64,000 nucleotides of DNA, from contig NZ_QLLT01000004.1 in the NCBI RefSeq assembly GCF_003259315.1, positions 124,001 to 188,000 on the forward strand. Reading direction: 5' to 3'. Origin of the DNA: Kitasatospora sp. SolWspMP-SS2h (GTDB lineage: Bacteria > Actinomycetota > Actinomycetes > Streptomycetales > Streptomycetaceae). The position numbers were made by a program, and so were the translations under genes. Shown piece after piece: positions 32,899-42,200 of the stretch; within the stretch, counting starts at the first letter, position 1; every line of letters starts with the position of its first letter. The notes under the pieces were generated by a model. That model was not told the origin of the DNA. It ran no database searches and worked only from the letters and a program-made list of their open reading frames with translations.

Positions 32899-34503
32899 TC
32901 AACGACGTTCCGACAGAATCGGATCGGCGGACTCGACGGCCACGTACGTCTCGGCCGTCCTTGCTTCGAGCAGCCCATTGGCTTCGGGCCGCTCCACCGC
33001 GAGGCGAGGATCGCGCAGGAGCCCGGCCGGAACCTCCTGGGTCGCATACGCATGGGCCATCTCCCGCTTGGTCACCACCAGCCGTTCGTCCTCACGCTCG
33101 TAGAAAGTGCGCCGCGCCTCGCGGCTCATCTCTTCACGCACCTCGTTCTCCTCGCGCCGTGAGCGGAACGGGTCCGCGAGGAACAGGGGCTCCTCTGCGG
33201 GGACTTCCGCCTGCGCCAGGTGCAGGAGGGCGCAGGCTGCGTACAGGCCGCGCGACAGACCCAGGTGGACGCCGATGCCCGGAATGCGCCCCACCACGAA
33301 CTCCCGAAGGTTCCGGCCCCATTCCTGCCGGATCGACTCGTAGTGCCTCCCTTGGTGCAGCAGCAGACTGCGCAGCTCACGGGTATTGGCGTCCCACTCA
33401 AGCGGCCTCGTCCTGCCCACCCGCCCAGACCGCCCGGTCGGCTCCGCCCCCATCTCCGCCAGTGGCGCGATCCGCAGATCCTGCACCGCGCCGAACGCCA
33501 GCGCCCGAAAGACGAGCAGTTGGTCCCGTGCGACGCTCAGCAACTCGTCGGGGGACTCGTCCAGCGGGGGCGCTCCCGGGCTGCCCGGGGGCTCCGGCAG
33601 GGAGCGGACGCCGCCGCCGGGGGACGGGTCGACCAGAGCGGTGTGCACCATCACCACCAGATGGTCTTTTTCCCACCAGCGCGGTGCCGGCATGACCGTT
33701 CCGCAGAGCACCTGCCGGTGCGGTACGGCGAGCTCCGCGCTCGCCCGGTTCAACTGCTCCTGCCCGCCCTGCATGTCGGGACCACCTAGCGACTTGCGCG
33801 CCTTGGCCTCGATCAGCCACGGCAGCGCCTCGGCCACGTGGTTGCCGTAGAGGTCCGGGAGCTTCTTCGCCGGGTCCGTCAACGCCGGGATCCCGCATGC
33901 CTCCAGGTGGACGGTGGCCGGCAGCCCGGCCATGCCGACGGTCAGCCACTGGGCCATCGTCATGCCGAGGTGGTAGCCGAAGGCGGCGTGGGCGCTGCGC
34001 TCCGTGCCGTGGCGGTAGACCGCGTTCACGAACAGACGACGCCCCGCCGCGGTCGCAGGCGCCGGGACGTCCTTCAGGGACAGGTACGCCTGTAGCGGGG
34101 CAATGCGGGCGATGAGTTCGTTGACCGCGAAGGCCGGCGTCTTGCGCAACCAGGGCGCCAGGTCGCGACCCGCACCGGCCGCTGCCGTGACGAGCTGGCG
34201 CCAGGTGGTCGTCGCCAGGTACTCGCCGTCCACCGGCAGCCCGTCACCGGTCGGCCATGGCTGCACGGCCTTGGGCGCCCGCCGGCGGTCCCATTTCGCC
34301 AGATCTCCGTCGGAACGCACACGGACCGGGACATCGAGTGCGTCGCCCAGCGCGAAGGTGAAATCCGCGGCATCAGCAGGGGGAATCATCGCCATGAAAG
34401 GAGCCTGCCAGAACGCTCCGGACCAGGGCCCGCGAGCCCTCGGCTCCGCCCCTCGCGCCGCTCCCGAAACGATGCTCACCGTCATCGTTTCGACAGTGGA
34501 CAC
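32899..34503 (-). CDS. Unknown protein with possible PD-(D/E)xK nuclease motif
   Basis: I do not recognise this protein of up to 534 aa. Near residue 215-245 it has KKLPDLYGNHVAEALPWLIE followed by AKARKSLGG and GQEQLNRAS. The Asp, the Glu-x-Lys (EAK) and a following Gln have the order and spacing of PD-(D/E)xK nucleases, but the match is short. It has no signal peptide or membrane segment. The start is uncertain: GTG 34503 gives the longest form, while MIPPADAADFTFALG near 34391 is a plausible shorter one. It lies between the Mokosh-like gene (convergent) and the kinase (divergent), so defence is a reasonable guess. Confidence 0.6.
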   Translation of the reverse strand: MSTVETMTVSIVSGAARGAEPRARGPWSGAFWQAPFMAMIPPADAADFTFALGDALDVPVRVRSDGDLAKWDRRRAPKAVQPWPTGDGLPVDGEYLATTTWRQLVTAAAGAGRDLAPWLRKTPAFAVNELIARIAPLQAYLSLKDVPAPATAAGRRLFVNAVYRHGTERSAHAAFGYHLGMTMAQWLTVGMAGLPATVHLEACGIPALTDPAKKLPDLYGNHVAEALPWLIEAKARKSLGGPDMQGGQEQLNRASAELAVPHRQVLCGTVMPAPRWWEKDHLVVMVHTALVDPSPGGGVRSLPEPPGSPGAPPLDESPDELLSVARDQLLVFRALAFGAVQDLRIAPLAEMGAEPTGRSGRVGRTRPLEWDANTRELRSLLLHQGRHYESIRQEWGRNLREFVVGRIPGIGVHLGLSRGLYAACALLHLAQAEVPAEEPLFLADPFRSRREENEVREEMSREARRTFYEREDERLVVTKREMAHAYATQEVPAGLLRDPRLAVERPEANGLLEARTAETYVAVESADPILSERR

Positions 34504-34816
34504 CCGGGGTCGAAGGACGCGCTCTGACCTGCTGCTTTTCCCTGGACAGCGACAGGGGCCGACACGCCGGAGACTTGCACCTCATCCGTGCACCTCGCTG
34601 CCCTGCGATCAGATGCTGAGACGAACCTCGAAGTGGCCCGCTGCCTGCCATTCGTCACTCTGACTCATCCTCCGGTCACAGAAAGGCGTCACTTTCTGCG
34701 CAGGCTGGCGTTGATCGGTACGCTGTGCGGGTGATTCGTCAGTGTCCACACCGCTCAGTGCGGCTTCCTGAGGCGGGCGGCGAGGCGCTCTCGTCAATCG
34801 CGTTCGCGTCGGCACC
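34504..34816. promoter_or_regulatory. Divergent promoter region of the defence block
   Basis: This 313-bp gap separates the unknown minus-strand gene and the kinase. It contains the inverted repeat CAGAAAG/CTTTCTG (34679-34685 and 34692-34698). A weak promoter-like TTGATC with ATTCGT 17 bp downstream (34711-34739) follows. It is the only sizeable promoter space before the kinase and the six-gene operon. No coding frame is convincing here. Confidence 0.45.
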
Positions 34817-34837
34817 GTGGAACTCGGGGGGAAGCTG

Positions 34838-36007
34838 GTGACAGGCGTCGCCCTGCCGCAGCAGATCGGCCCGTACGTCGTCGAACGGTGTATCGGCACC
34901 GGGGGCATGGGGGCGGTGTACCTGGCTTATTCCGTCGCCGGCGATCCGGTCGCGGTCAAGGTCATCCGGCCCGACAAGATCGATCCGCACTCCCGCGCCC
35001 GCTTCGAGCGGGAGGCGGAGATCGCGCGCACCATCTCCGGCACGGGCCGGGTGGCCCGGTTCCTGGATGCGGACCCGCTCGCCGAGCAGCCGTGGCTGGC
35101 CATGGACTACGTCCCCGGACGGCCGCTGACCGAGGTGGTGCAGGACCAGGGACCGCTGCCGGCGTCGCTGGTGGCGAGTGTGGGCGCGCTGCTCGCCGAG
35201 GGGCTGACCGCAGTGCACGGGGCTGGTCTGCTGCACCGGGACCTCAAGGCATCCAACGTCATCCTGGGCGACTTCGGGCCGGTGATCATCGACTTCGGTC
35301 TCGGTGCCTTCCTGGAGGCGTCGAAGGGTTCGATGAGTCAGCCCGGTACGGTGCTCGGCACCGTCCGCTGCATGCCGCCCGAGCAGGCCCGCGGCGAGAC
35401 CGAGGTGACGGCGGCGGCGGACGTGTACGGGCTGGGCACGGTCCTTCTGCACGCCGCCACGGGCCACGCGCCTTACGACGGCACACGATGGGAGGCCATC
35501 GCGGTGCAGGTGGTGAACCCGGACGCCCAGCCCGATCTGTCGGGGCTGCCCACGGGGCTGGCCCCACTGGTGAGCTCGATGCTCGCCTTCGACCCGGACG
35601 ATCGCCCCGCCCTGGGCCAGGTGACCCGGCGCTGTACCGACCTGCTGCGGGAACTGGGCACCAGTCCGGCCCGTGCCCGCCACGCGCTGATCCAGCAGAC
35701 CAGGTCGACCGGCGGGGCGTCCGCGAGGTTCCCGCAGCCTGACGCCCAGATGCTGGACCGCCTGGAGGCGCTCGACAAGCAACTGCGGGAGCAGCCGGAG
35801 GCCGGCATCGAGCCCGGTGAGGAGGTCCCCGCTTCGGGCGGTGCCCCCAGCGAACCGGTGCCCGTCCCGGTACCTTCGCCCGACGACGACCGGCCCGCCG
35901 CCGCGAGACCCGGCCGTCCGCCCGCGTCCCAGCGCGTGGCCGAGGAGCTGCGCACACGGTACGCGGTGCGCGGGCAGCTGACCTGGTCCGGGCAGCGCGG
36001 GTCCTGA
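34838..36007 (+). CDS. Cytoplasmic Ser/Thr protein kinase
   Basis: The 389-aa Hanks-type kinase has the Gly-rich loop GTGGMGAVYLAY (about 17), AVKVI lysine, HRDLKASNVILGDFG catalytic loop (about 135), IIDFGLGAF and the CMPPEQARGE activation segment, ending near residue 270. It is followed by a Pro-rich, likely disordered tail and a short basic end; there is no membrane helix or PASTA domain. GTG 34838 is preferred over GTG 34817 because GGGGGGAAG lies 4-12 bp upstream. It is 108 bp before the six-gene operon on the same strand and may regulate it, like PglW in Pgl/BREX systems, but it lacks the large PglW architecture. Confidence 0.85.
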   Translation: MTGVALPQQIGPYVVERCIGTGGMGAVYLAYSVAGDPVAVKVIRPDKIDPHSRARFEREAEIARTISGTGRVARFLDADPLAEQPWLAMDYVPGRPLTEVVQDQGPLPASLVASVGALLAEGLTAVHGAGLLHRDLKASNVILGDFGPVIIDFGLGAFLEASKGSMSQPGTVLGTVRCMPPEQARGETEVTAAADVYGLGTVLLHAATGHAPYDGTRWEAIAVQVVNPDAQPDLSGLPTGLAPLVSSMLAFDPDDRPALGQVTRRCTDLLRELGTSPARARHALIQQTRSTGGASARFPQPDAQMLDRLEALDKQLREQPEAGIEPGEEVPASGGAPSEPVPVPVPSPDDDRPAAARPGRPPASQRVAEELRTRYAVRGQLTWSGQRGS

Positions 36008-36115
36008 GGCCCTGCACCGGGCCCCACTGCTTGCGGCGAAACACGTAGACAGCAGACCCGGATACGGCGGCACCGCCGTACCGGCCGAGCACCCCATCCA
36101 TCGAGGAGCACCACG

Positions 36116-39100
36116 TTGACCACGGCGCCACTGCCCGACGATCCTGTTGCGGGCACCGCCGCGGACCCGGAGTTTCCGGCAGGCACGAAGCCGACGTTCG
36201 CCCCCGGCGCGCAGGTCCGGATCCGGGACGAGCAGTGGTTGGTCAAGTCGGTCGCCGAGAGCCGGGACGGGCTGATGGTCGAGGTCAGTGGCGTGTCCGC
36301 ATTCGTCCGCGGGACGGACGCCGTCTTCTATGACGGCCTCGACCAGATCGACGTCCTCGACCCGCGCAAGACGCGCCTCGTCGCGGACGAAACCTCCAAG
36401 CACGCCAAGGCCCGCCTCTACTTGGAAGCGGTGATCCGCAAGACGGCGCTCCCGCAGACCGAGCACGGGCTCGCCCTGGCCGACTCGTTCCTGATGGACC
36501 GCCAGGAGCACCAGTTGCGTCCGGCCGAGCTGGCGCTGTCCATGCGCAACCCGCAGCCGCGGCTGCTGATCGCCGACGTGGTCGGTCTCGGCAAGACCCT
36601 GGAGATCGGCATCACCCTGGCGGAGCTGATCCGGCGGGGCCGCGGCGAGCGCATCCTCGTCGTCACCCCTGCCCACGTCCTGGAGCAGTTCCAGCGCGAG
36701 CTGTGGACCCGGTTCTCGCTGCCGCTGGTGCGCCTGGACTCCACCGGTATCCAGCGCATCCAGCAGGAGATCCCCGCCGGACGCAACCCGTTCGCCCACT
36801 TCAAGCGGGTGATCGTCTCCGTCGACACGCTCAAGTCGGCCACCTACGCGCACCACCTTGAGAACACCCGATGGGACGCGGTGGTCATCGACGAGTCGCA
36901 CAACCTCGTCAACAGGGGCACCCGGAACAACACCCTCGCCAAGCTCCTCGCCAAGCGCACCGACGCGCTGATCCTGGCCTCGGCGACCCCGCACAACGGC
37001 GAGGCCGAGTCCTTCGCCGAGCTGATCGGAATGCTCGACCCCGCGGCGATCGCCGACGCCAAGAACTACAAGGTCGAGGACCTCGGCCACCTCTACCTCC
37101 GCCGCACCAAGACCGACCGCGAGGTGCGCGACGGTCTGAAGGGCAAGCCGTGGGCGGAACGCGGCGAGTCCCGACCGGTCCCCGCCCCGGCCACGCCGAA
37201 GGAGGTGGCCGTACTGGAGAAGCTGGCCGCCGAATGGACGCCCGGCGACCCCGCCCGCTCCTCGGTGTGCGCCGACACGATGGTCGCGTACGGCTTCCTC
37301 AAGGCGTTCCTCTCCTCCCACGTCGCCCTGCGCAAGACGCTCGCCAACCGCCGCACCTACCTGGAGAACCCGCGGCGCGCCACCGCGGCACCCAAGGACC
37401 GCGAGAACTTCGCCACGGAGCTCCGGGCTCTCGGCGAACTCGAAGCTTTGGTAGCCGAGTTCGAGGACAAGGACTCCGCCAAGTTGGACGCGCTGGTGGC
37501 CACGCTCAAGGGTCTCGGCGTCGGCCCCCGCTCCGAACGCCGGGTCGTGGTCTTCTCCGAGCGGACCGCCACCCTGGAGTGGCTCGCGCAGGTGGTGCCC
37601 GAGCGGTTGGGCTTCAAGACGAAGCCCGCCCTGGCGGAGCGCACCCGCCCCTGGAAGGCGTACGGCGGAGCCGTGGAGGTCATGCACGGCGACACCAGCA
37701 ACGACGACCAGCAGCGGGAGATCGTCGACCGCTTCGGCCGCCGCGACGAGCCGGTACGGCTGCTGTTCACCGGCGACATCGCCTCCGAGGGCGTCAACCT
37801 GCACCACCAGTGCCACGACCTCGTCCACTACGACCTGCCCTGGTCGCTGATCCGGATCGAGCAGCGCAACGGCCGTATCGACCGCTACGGCCAGGCCGTC
37901 AGCCCCGAGTTCCGCGCCGTCACCCTGACCGCCGACGTCCCCTGGCGACGCGACGAGGCGACCGGTGAGCAGCTCACCCTCGACGACCGGCTGGTTGGTG
38001 TCCGGCTACTGCGCCGCGAGGAGCAGGCACACGGGATCGAGTCCGGGGAAGGCTGCGCCGAGGCCGTCACAGGCCTGTACGACGCCAAGAAGGAGGACGA
38101 CCGGCTCACCCGAGACCTGATCAAGGGCAGCACGGTCGACCGCTCCCTCCAGCAGTCCCGGCAGGAGGCGGGCGGCGTGCTGGCCGGCCTGCTGGCGAAC
38201 GTCCACGCGCGGATCGCCGACCCGTCGGCCGCACCGGTCGGTACGAGCCTCCCACCGGTCGCGAAGGCGGACGTTCCGCACCTGTTCGCCGACACCGAGG
38301 CGTACTTCCACGCCGCGATGGACCTGGTCTACCCGCAGTCCGAACGTGACGCCATGGGCTGGAAGCCGGTCACGGACCGGGGCCGGATCGAGTTCACGCC
38401 GCCGGACGACCTCCAGTACCGGTTCCGCGAACTGCCCGCCTCCTACCTCGACCAGGAGAAGATCCTCACCACCTCCAAGTACGATGGCAGACTGAGCATC
38501 ACCTTCGACCGGAAGTACGCGGCGGAGCGGCTGGAGGCCGCCCGCGACGCCAAGCGCGGCAAGACCGAGCAGACCGCGTCGCAGTGGCCGAACGTCTCCT
38601 ACGTCTCCGACATCCACCCGGTCCTCGACTGGCTGACGGACAAGGTCCTGGCGAACCTCAAGTACGACGAGGCGTTCGTGCTCGCCCACCGGCCCGACAC
38701 CGCGAAAGCGGGGCGCATCCACCCCGAGCTGCCGGCCGCGCTGGACGGCGCCGTCTACCTCGTGCAGGGCGTGTACTCCAACGCCGCCGGCAAGCCGACC
38801 GTGGTCGAGTGGATGGCCGTCACCGGTCTCGAAGGGGCTGACCCCCGGGTATGGCGGATGGACTCGGCGTTCCTCGCCGCCTGCGGTGTCGGACCGAGCA
38901 TGCCCGGACGCGACCGGATCCTCGACGAGGACGGCCTACAGGCCCTGGTGCCGGCCGCCGTCGACGCGGCCGAGTTCCACCTGCGGGCCCGACGCGCCGA
39001 GTACGACCGGCTGATCGACAACTACCTCGCCCCGTACGAGGACCGGGTGCAGGTCTGGGAGCAGGGCGCGCTGATCGCGGCCGGCAGCCGACAGCGCCGC

Positions 39101-39256
39101 GAAGAGGTGCAGGACACCGCCGTCGGCCGCCGCGAGCTGGTCCGGCGACTGCGGACTTCCGGCGATCCGATGCTCCGGGTCCTGGCCGTACTCGAACCCC
39201 TGTACTCCGCCGCGCCCGCCACCACCGACCTCCGTGCCGAGGAGTCCGCCCGATGA
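36116..39256 (+). CDS. SNF2-family helicase (DISARM DrmD-like)
   Basis: The 1046-aa protein has an N-terminal SH3-like strand region (GAQVRIRDEQWLVKSVAE), then an SNF2 ATPase: IADVVGLGKTLEIGITLAEL (Walker A variant, about 153), VVIDESHNLVNRGTRNN (DESH, about 258), and SATPHNGEAESF (motif III). The second helicase lobe has LLFTGDIASEGVNLHHQCHD and IRIEQRNGRIDRYGQ (motifs V/VI, about 555-590). The arginine finger motif is intact. This is the layout of DrmD, the marker of class 1 DISARM. It starts with TTG 36116 after GAGGAG. Its stop overlaps the methyltransferase ATG. Confidence 0.85.
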   Translation: MTTAPLPDDPVAGTAADPEFPAGTKPTFAPGAQVRIRDEQWLVKSVAESRDGLMVEVSGVSAFVRGTDAVFYDGLDQIDVLDPRKTRLVADETSKHAKARLYLEAVIRKTALPQTEHGLALADSFLMDRQEHQLRPAELALSMRNPQPRLLIADVVGLGKTLEIGITLAELIRRGRGERILVVTPAHVLEQFQRELWTRFSLPLVRLDSTGIQRIQQEIPAGRNPFAHFKRVIVSVDTLKSATYAHHLENTRWDAVVIDESHNLVNRGTRNNTLAKLLAKRTDALILASATPHNGEAESFAELIGMLDPAAIADAKNYKVEDLGHLYLRRTKTDREVRDGLKGKPWAERGESRPVPAPATPKEVAVLEKLAAEWTPGDPARSSVCADTMVAYGFLKAFLSSHVALRKTLANRRTYLENPRRATAAPKDRENFATELRALGELEALVAEFEDKDSAKLDALVATLKGLGVGPRSERRVVVFSERTATLEWLAQVVPERLGFKTKPALAERTRPWKAYGGAVEVMHGDTSNDDQQREIVDRFGRRDEPVRLLFTGDIASEGVNLHHQCHDLVHYDLPWSLIRIEQRNGRIDRYGQAVSPEFRAVTLTADVPWRRDEATGEQLTLDDRLVGVRLLRREEQAHGIESGEGCAEAVTGLYDAKKEDDRLTRDLIKGSTVDRSLQQSRQEAGGVLAGLLANVHARIADPSAAPVGTSLPPVAKADVPHLFADTEAYFHAAMDLVYPQSERDAMGWKPVTDRGRIEFTPPDDLQYRFRELPASYLDQEKILTTSKYDGRLSITFDRKYAAERLEAARDAKRGKTEQTASQWPNVSYVSDIHPVLDWLTDKVLANLKYDEAFVLAHRPDTAKAGRIHPELPAALDGAVYLVQGVYSNAAGKPTVVEWMAVTGLEGADPRVWRMDSAFLAACGVGPSMPGRDRILDEDGLQALVPAAVDAAEFHLRARRAEYDRLIDNYLAPYEDRVQVWEQGALIAAGSRQRREEVQDTAVGRRELVRRLRTSGDPMLRVLAVLEPLYSAAPATTDLRAEESAR

Positions 39257-42200
39257 GCTACACCTTCGACTCCTTCGCCAACCGCGGTGAGTACCTTTCC
39301 GCGCACTACTTCAGCGAGGAGCTGGAGAACAGCCTCAAGAAGAAGTCCGCGGACGACGAAGGCCTGTTCACGCTGTGGACCTACCGCGAGACCGACGAGC
39401 ACGACTCGCAGTCGACCCCGCGCGAGAGCGTCCTGCGGCTGCACGGTGACTACGCGAGTCGAGTCCGGCCGGTCCTCGCCGCGCAGGACGACCGGGACGA
39501 GCTGCGGGGCGAGCGGCTCACCTCCTGGCACACCGACCTGCTCACCGCGCTCGGCTACCGCAAGTCCGACATCGTGCTGACGCTGCACAACGCCGGCCGC
39601 GCGTACGAACTCCCCGTCGCCTGGCACGGCGACGGCATCGTCGCCCTCGACTGCGGGTGGACGGACAACCTCGACGACGCCCTCGACCCCGAGGACGCGG
39701 GCCGCCTGCTGCGCCCCTTCAAGACCCACGAGGGCCTGATCAGCACGGGCGAAAAGCTTGCCGGCTGGCTGTTCCAGAGTGAACTGGACGAGCCCGGCGG
39801 CGAGTCACCGCGCTTCGTGCTGCTGCTCTGCGGCGGTGTGATCGTCCTGGCCGACCGTGCCACCTGGTCCGAGGGCCGCTACCTCGCGGTCAGCGTGGAT
39901 GCGGCGCTGCTCCGCAACGACACCAGGAAGACCGGCGAACTCGCCCTCCTCGCCGCCCTGTTCTCGCACGACATGCTCGCCCCCCGCCCCGACGGCAAGG
40001 GCCGCCGGATGGACGACCTGCTCAAGGCGTCCCGCGACAACGCCGTCGGCGTCAACTCCGAACTGCGCAAGGGACTCCAGCGCTCGGTCGAGATCATCGC
40101 CAACGAGGTGCTGGCCCGGCTCAAGCAGCACAAGATCACCCCGCGGCAGATCGAGGACCCCGAACGGCACGGCCCGTTCGCCAAGCAGCTGACCCGCGAA
40201 TCACTGCGCTACCTCTACCGCATCCTCTTCCTGCTGTACGCCGAAGCCCGCCCCGAGCTGGGCATCCTGCCCGCCGACGACTCCACCTACGAGGCCGGCT
40301 ACTCGGTCGCCAGGCTGCGCGAACTCGTCTCCCGCGACCGGAAGCTGGTCGAGGAGGAGAGCAAGAACGGTTTCCACCTCTACTCGTCGCTCGACGTCCT
40401 GTTCAACAAGGTCAACTACGGCCACCGCCCGCACGGCACCGAGCCCGACGACCACAAGGCCGTCGCCGAACGCAGCGAGCAGCGCGGCCTGCGCTTCGAG
40501 CCGTTGCGCAGCGAACTCTTCGACCCCAAGGCCATCACCCTGATCGGCCGGGGCGTCCGCGACCCGCGCAGCGAAGGCGACGGCGGAGCGGACGAATGCC
40601 CGAAGTGGCTCGACCTCCGGCTGCGCAACGCCGCCCTGCACGAGGTGCTGCGGCTGCTCACCATGAAGGAGGCGAGCGCAAAGGGCCGACAGGGCGGTTT
40701 CATCTCCTACCGCAACCTCGGCATCAACCAACTCGGCGCCGTCTACGAGGGCCTGATGTCGTACACCGGCATCATCGACGAAGAGCGCCAGCTGGCCGAG
40801 GTCGCCAAGCCCGGTGCCAAGACCGGTACCCAGCAGCACGGTGACCCGGAGAAGGGCTCCTGGCTCGTCCCCGCCGACCGGCTGAGTGACTATCCCGCGA
40901 ACACGCACGTCGTCTACTCCGCGCAGGACGCCGAGCAGCACGGACTCCGCGGCCCGAAGAAGTACGACCCTGGCACCTTCGTTTACCGGCTCGCCGGACG
41001 CGACCGGGAGACCTCGGCGTCCTACTACACGCCCGAGTCGCTGACCAAGGTCACCGTCGAACTGGCGCTCAAGCACCGGCTCGACCAGCAGCGCGACGAG
41101 GATGGCGAGGTCGTCAAGACCCGGGCGAGCGAACTGCTCCGCTACACCATCTGCGAGCCCGCCCTCGGCTCCGGTGCGTTCCTCAACGAGGCGATCAACC
41201 AGGTCGCCGAGGCGTACCTGAAGCGCCGCCAGGAGGAGCTGGGCCTCACTCTCGACACCTCGCAGGCGCTGGAGGCGAAGCAGAAGGTCAAGGCGTACAT
41301 CGCGCTGCACAACGCGTACGGCGTCGACCTCAACGCGACGGGCGTCGAGCTGGCCGAGGTGTCGCTGTGGCTCAACACCATGCACCCCGGCATGCGCGCA
41401 CCCTGGTTCGGCCTGCACCTGCGGCGCGGCAACTCCCTGATCGGAGCGCGTCGTTGGGTATATTCGGCCGACCATCTCAAGCAGGAACGGACGCCTGCCG
41501 CGCACACGCCGGACAAGTTGCCGTTCCGGTCGGCCGAGACCGGCGCCGAGCAGCCGCTGCCGACGGGCGGGGTGCACCAGTTCCTGCTGCCCTCGCCCGG
41601 GTGGGGCGCGGTCGCGGACGCCGGCGGGGACGCGAAGAAGCTGGTCGAGCAGCTCGCCGGTGAACAGCTCGGCGCGCTGAAGGCGTGGCGGAAGGCGGTC
41701 GGTACCAAGCCGAAGACGACCGGGGGCAAGAGCAGCCAGCTGGCCCGGCTCCAGGCCGTTGCGGAGCGGGTGGAGTACCTGTGGGAGCTGGTCGCGAAGC
41801 GGCTGGAGCTCAGTGAGCAGGAGATCGCCCGGACGATTGACGTCTGGGGTGCGGGTCGGCCGGAGGACGCTGAGGAGTACGCCTTCCTACGCCGCGACAA
41901 GGAGCGCGCGGGCGGTGCGCTGCCGCTGACCAAGGAGCAGGTGTTCAAGGACCTGTTCGAGGCGGAGGGCTCGCCCTACTGGCGGCTCAAGCAAATCATG
42001 GACGCCTGGTGCGCGCTCTGGTTCTGGCCCCTGGACAAGGTCGGCCTGTTGGACGGCTCGGACCCCGAGTATGCCTCCGCACCGGTCGTCGCGCTGGACG
42101 CGCTGCTGGCGTCCGGGGTGGCGCCGGTCGTCGGGGCCGAGCCGGTTCCTGAACCTGAGCCGGTGGTCGTGGAGCATGGGCTGCTGTTCGCCATGCCGGG

